Both the position numbers and the translations under genes were made by a program. Below, one piece after another: positions 60,865 to 64,000 of a stretch of DNA of 64,000 nt. The notes beneath the pieces were generated by a model. The model searched no databases and was not told the origin of the DNA. It saw nothing but the letters and a program-made list of their open reading frames with translations. How positions within the stretch are numbered: the first letter of the stretch is position 1; every line of letters begins with the position of its first letter. The DNA is from Crocodylus rhombifer (lineage: Eukaryota; Chordata; Crocodylia; Crocodylidae), in assembly GCA_038503035.1 (NCBI GenBank), contig JAVSML010025530.1, forward strand, positions 208,501-272,500, given 5' to 3'.

Positions 60865-61110
60865 TCATAGATTTCAAAGATTTCTAGAGTCAGAAGGGAC
60901 TTCAGTAGATCATTGAGTCTGACCCCCTGCCCTGGGCAGGAAAGAGTGCTGGGGTCAGATGACCCCAGTCAGGTGTTTTTCGAGTCTCCTCTTAAAGACC
61001 CCCAAGGTAGGGGAGAGCACCACCTCCCTTGGAAGCCCATTCCAAATTCTGGTAACCTTTATCATAAAGAAGTTTCTCCTAATGTCTAGTCTAAATCTAC
61101 TCTAGACGTT
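60865..61110 (-). mobile_element. CR1 3' end on the minus strand
   Basis: It begins 'tttcatagatttcaaagatt', then 'gtcagaagggacttcagtag', 'gtctgaccccctgccctggg', 'cttaaagacccccaaggtag', 'caccacctcccttggaagcc' and 'ataaagaagtttctcctaat'. This is the reverse complement of the CR1 C-terminal coding end and 3' UTR. A 5'-truncated, young-looking copy. Confidence 0.9.
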
Positions 61111-61449
61111 AGGAAGAACTTCATTGAGATGTAGAAAGGAAAATGCCTTCCATTCACGGGACAGACTTGAGACAGCACTTGTAAAAAGGGATCTGGTTTT
61201 GCGTTATTGTGCGAAGTGCTGAAAAGTCCAAGTCCATCTGTTCTGAAGCATGTAAAAAAAAAAAAAAAGTCACATAACTGAACGGTGCAATGCACTCATT
61301 CACAATGAAAAGTTTTAGACTCCAAGTCATTAGTGGTCAGACTTTAGGGGGGAGGAGGAGTAGGAGGAGAACATTAAATTTCAAAATGTATGGCTTCATG
61401 CTGCTAGTCACACTGTGTCCTGCTGTCATTTGAGTCTAAAGAGCATGCA

Positions 61450-61733
61450 ACAAATATTTGGTTGTAAATCTGACCATCGAGCTTCCAGGTTTCCACTTGC
61501 AGTGTAGATATTGGACCACACTGAATCACATTGGTACAGGACATGGAAGGTTTGCCTGTTTATTGAACAAATGGGACATCAAGGACTCACTGAACTGCTT
61601 TTGCAATGAGGTGCAGTCAATGAGTCATGTTGCAAACTCCCCTGAACTTGCATATCAAGGAGGAATTGAAGCAATCCACCCCGCCAACTCAGATGTCCTC
61701 AACTGGCTATCAAATCTCAATACACAACTTTGA
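61450..61733 (+). mobile_element. C-terminal end of a jockey-like LINE reverse transcriptase
   Basis: The plus-strand frame ends TTLNHIGTGHGRFACLLNKW, then CFCNEVQSMSHV, then a tail closing DVLNWLSNLNTQL before the stop at 61731-61733. This is the terminal RTGHG..LHKW...C.C...Q...H....CP domain seen at the end of jockey-type LINE polymerases. Here the last cysteine of the zinc-knuckle-like set is replaced (NSPE instead of a CP-type motif) and the catalytic domain is missing, so it is a fossil. The frame is still open over about 90 codons. Confidence 0.7.
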
Positions 61734-62056
61734 TTAACCCGCACTTCCTCTGCCATTGCTTGCTCTAGCCATACGAAAGAAGAGGATTCTAAAGAGTGGC
61801 TACAGCTAGATCTATGTGGCTTGCTCAGCTAGACCAAAGGCACTGCCAAAAGACTGACTCATCTCTTCTGTGCAAATTAGGGAGGACAGATGGCATGTCC
61901 AAGAGTCCTGAGTCACTGCTATCAGGCTCCCCACGAGTAGAGATCCTGCTCCTTGGCTGGAGGTACATCCTCAGGGCTTATCCGAGCTTCCTAGGTGCAT
62001 CCTTGAACTGCCTCTGCTGCCAAATTTACATCTGGGTGTCACACAGAGTGCCTGCA

Positions 62057-62073
62057 GGGGGGGGGGGGGGGGG
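62057..62073. repeat. G homopolymer (17 G)
   Basis: An uninterrupted G run on the plus strand; its true length is likely variable between reads or alleles. Confidence 0.95.
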
Positions 62074-63739
62074 CAGACTTATCTTTTGTTGGCACTTTGG
62101 AGCCATGTTGACACAGGCTAACATACTATGCAGCTTGAGTACAGGTAGCAGAATTGGGCCCTTAGCTATCAGATTAAAACCTGAAAACAGTTGACATGTA
62201 TGAAGGGACAAAGGAGAATTTGGCAAATGGGAAGGAAAAACAAATTTCATCTTAACGACGAATAATCTCTGATGACAACCTTGTCATTTTCTGAGAGCTT
62301 CTTGACAGTTCCCTGTGTTTTTTTTTTGGTCACTGCTTATCAGAATTTGCATGGCTAGTTAGTGGGTTAATTTAATTATCAACAGTGCTTGTGAACAGGC
62401 TGATGGGGGATCTGCAGAGGGCAATAGAATCTGTTCCTGAATTATGAAATTGCACATACTCACACATCTGGAAGCTGTCATGGGACAGATCGCTTTCTTG
62501 TAAATGCGTGTTGAGCGTTACAATATTTTACTAAGCACTCCCAATCTGTCAAGGTTTACAGGAGAATAGAGCATGGGAACATTTGGGATCATTCATGGCT
62601 GAGAGCCATTAGCTACTTCCACCCACTTATCATGACGTTATTAATAGCAAAATAATTGAAAGACCAGAACTTGGCATGGTTGAGATCCTAGATAATAGAA
62701 GTGATTCTCACTATGGGCCAAATCCAGGGAGCCAGGACCAAGCTGAGTAGCAGGCTGTGCTGGGGACAGCCCCAATATTGTTGGGTAGACTGACTCTCTA
62801 GCCTGTAATCTCTAGTGCTCTAAGGCCTTTCTTCTTAAATCTTCTTAAAGCAAGATTGTCCTTCTTGCCTCTGCCTTTTGTAAGAGGTAACATGCAGCTG
62901 CGCTCCCCTTCAGGAACAGCTAGCAGACAAAATGTCCTTTCACTCTTTCACCCTTCGCTCCCAAGCTGTGACTGGCCTTCACCTATAGCACCCTACTAAA
63001 CTACCGCCAGCAATGGATGTGGTGGGAAAAGGGGACCCTCAGCTTTCTCGGTCCCTTTCTGGCTGGGTTGAGCCATACTCTGGACCCTTGTACTCACTTG
63101 GTTGTTACCAATATTTAGCTCCCGATACAGCCAACCTTCCTTAGACTGTCGTGCGGGCATCTGGTCCGAAGTCACTTAAGCCTCCAAACCCAGTCTCTCC
63201 TACAGGTTTTGTTTATTGCTAGTAATTATTTTTCTTACATTCATGCCTAGCCATGATCAGTCCCAGTGTACCAGGCATTATAAATGCACACAGACACAAA
63301 AGAGTTTCTGCTCCAAGAAACTCACAATTCAACAAAAAAGGAAGGATCATATTTCCTAGTTTATAGATGAGGAACTGAGAGGATGCCTACGTTGCATACA
63401 AAATGGCAGCTAACATAGCCATCCATGAGTTAGCTGTAAGCTAGCTAGCTTGGGTGCTGATAATGGCACAAGAACAGCAGTCCTGGGGCTGACCTGCTCC
63501 TGAGAGAGTTTGCCAGACAAAAAAAAATAGTGCACTCTTAGGAAGATGGACCCAGTAATGTAATGGGTCTTTGGACTCAAGACAACAAAAGTGAGGGAAG
63601 ACTAAGCAGAAAGGGTGAAATTCTGTAGAAGAGCCTTCCAAACAGTCCAACCAACAACATTTAGACAAATAGCTTGTAGTCCAGAGTTTATACCTCCTTG
63701 ATAATCCACTGTGCACCTGTTTAACTCAATTTTCCATCC

Positions 63740-64000
63740 AGTCATTAAATAGGCTTTTTTTTTTTTTTTTAAGGGTCATTATGATGCGATTTATGACATT
63801 TGTGTAATTGTCAGAATTACTGTGGGTAATTAAAATATCAAGTGCATGCTGCCAGAGGCTTCAGTCATTCTCGGTGCACTCATTAAAAATCAGGAGCTGA
63901 CCAAATTATAAATAGTTTGCACAAGTTCACAGAGAAATCTTATTACAAAGCTTATCCTTTTGCACCTGGACTTTGCATTCATGCAAAGTCTTACAGTGCT
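63740..64000. promoter_or_regulatory. Candidate conserved non-coding element at the window edge
   Basis: Unique AT-rich sequence after a T-run (63755-63770), with words such as 'gatgcgatttatgacatttg', 'gtgggtaattaaaatatc' and 'aaattataaatagtttgc'. No open frame of note. Its texture is that of a developmental enhancer, but that is a guess. It runs off the window. Confidence 0.25.

Larger units (their letters stand above)
55816..64000 (-). other. Upstream intron or 5' part of KCNU1, exons not resolved
   Basis: By gene order this should be intron plus any further 5' exons of KCNU1. I looked on the minus strand for the expected cysteine-rich segment (pattern like RALFYC..CH....C.C) and for the RCK1 motifs and found none with both splice sites and phase. 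What is present: repeats listed separately (60.0-60.15, 60.87-61.11 and 61.45-61.73 kb), homopolymer runs and AT-rich DNA. Confidence 0.55.

Noticed and set aside
63105..63175. Minus-strand open stretch ending at a GTGAGT (GWLYRELNIGNNQ), possibly an exon.
   Set aside because: No Slo-family similarity and no acceptor in the right phase; more likely part of an old repeat.

Overview
The window looks like vertebrate nuclear DNA: sparse coding, GT-AG exons, and many decayed interspersed repeats. The repeats are CR1-type LINEs, MIR/CORE-SINE fragments, hAT-like MITEs, and a block of the AATCGAATC-type repeat I associate with crocodilians. Together with a recognisable but non-mammalian SLO3 channel gene, this suggests a sauropsid, most likely a crocodilian (turtle is the alternative). 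The species call is inference.

One protein-coding gene is clearly supported. The minus strand from 55815 down to 27058 carries the last eight exons found by eye of KCNU1 (SLO3, the large-conductance, pH-sensitive, sperm-type potassium channel). The exons cover the end of the RCK1-RCK2 linker and all of the RCK2 gating-ring domain, then a short tail and a stop codon; an AATAAA follows the stop within 12 bases. Splice phases agree across all seven junctions, giving about 396-400 residues. The 5' two thirds of the gene (membrane domain, RCK1) must lie beyond 64000 or in parts of 55.8-64 kb that I could not resolve. Two things stand out. The acidic calcium bowl of SLO1 is replaced by a Ser/Gly-rich stretch, as expected for SLO3. 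The penultimate exon reaches its ortholog-predicted end at a GG instead of a GT donor.

Region by region: 1-27 kb is the 3' flank with no convincing gene. It holds a 5'-truncated CR1 LINE (2.75-4.07 kb), an orphan CpG-rich block (7.2-8.1 kb), MIR and MITE remnants, and a complete but internally deleted LTR retrotransposon on the minus strand (21.8-23.4 kb) with matching 5-bp target duplications and a nested GC-rich repeat. 27-56 kb is KCNU1 exons and introns; the introns hold a ~1.07 kb inverted-repeat element (30.2-31.2 kb), a 69-bp tandem duplication (38.2 kb), a degenerate minisatellite (43.8 kb), a MITE (45.0 kb) and an internally deleted LINE (52.6-53.9 kb). 56-64 kb is upstream intron or 5' sequence with a CR1 3' end on the minus strand, the C-terminal end of a jockey-like LINE reverse transcriptase (61.45-61.73 kb), homopolymers and AT-rich stretches that could be conserved regulatory DNA.

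No tRNA, rRNA, CRISPR array or bacterial-type operon was seen. All positions were read by eye, so exon ends are exact to the base where splice sites and phase agree, and repeat ends are approximate.
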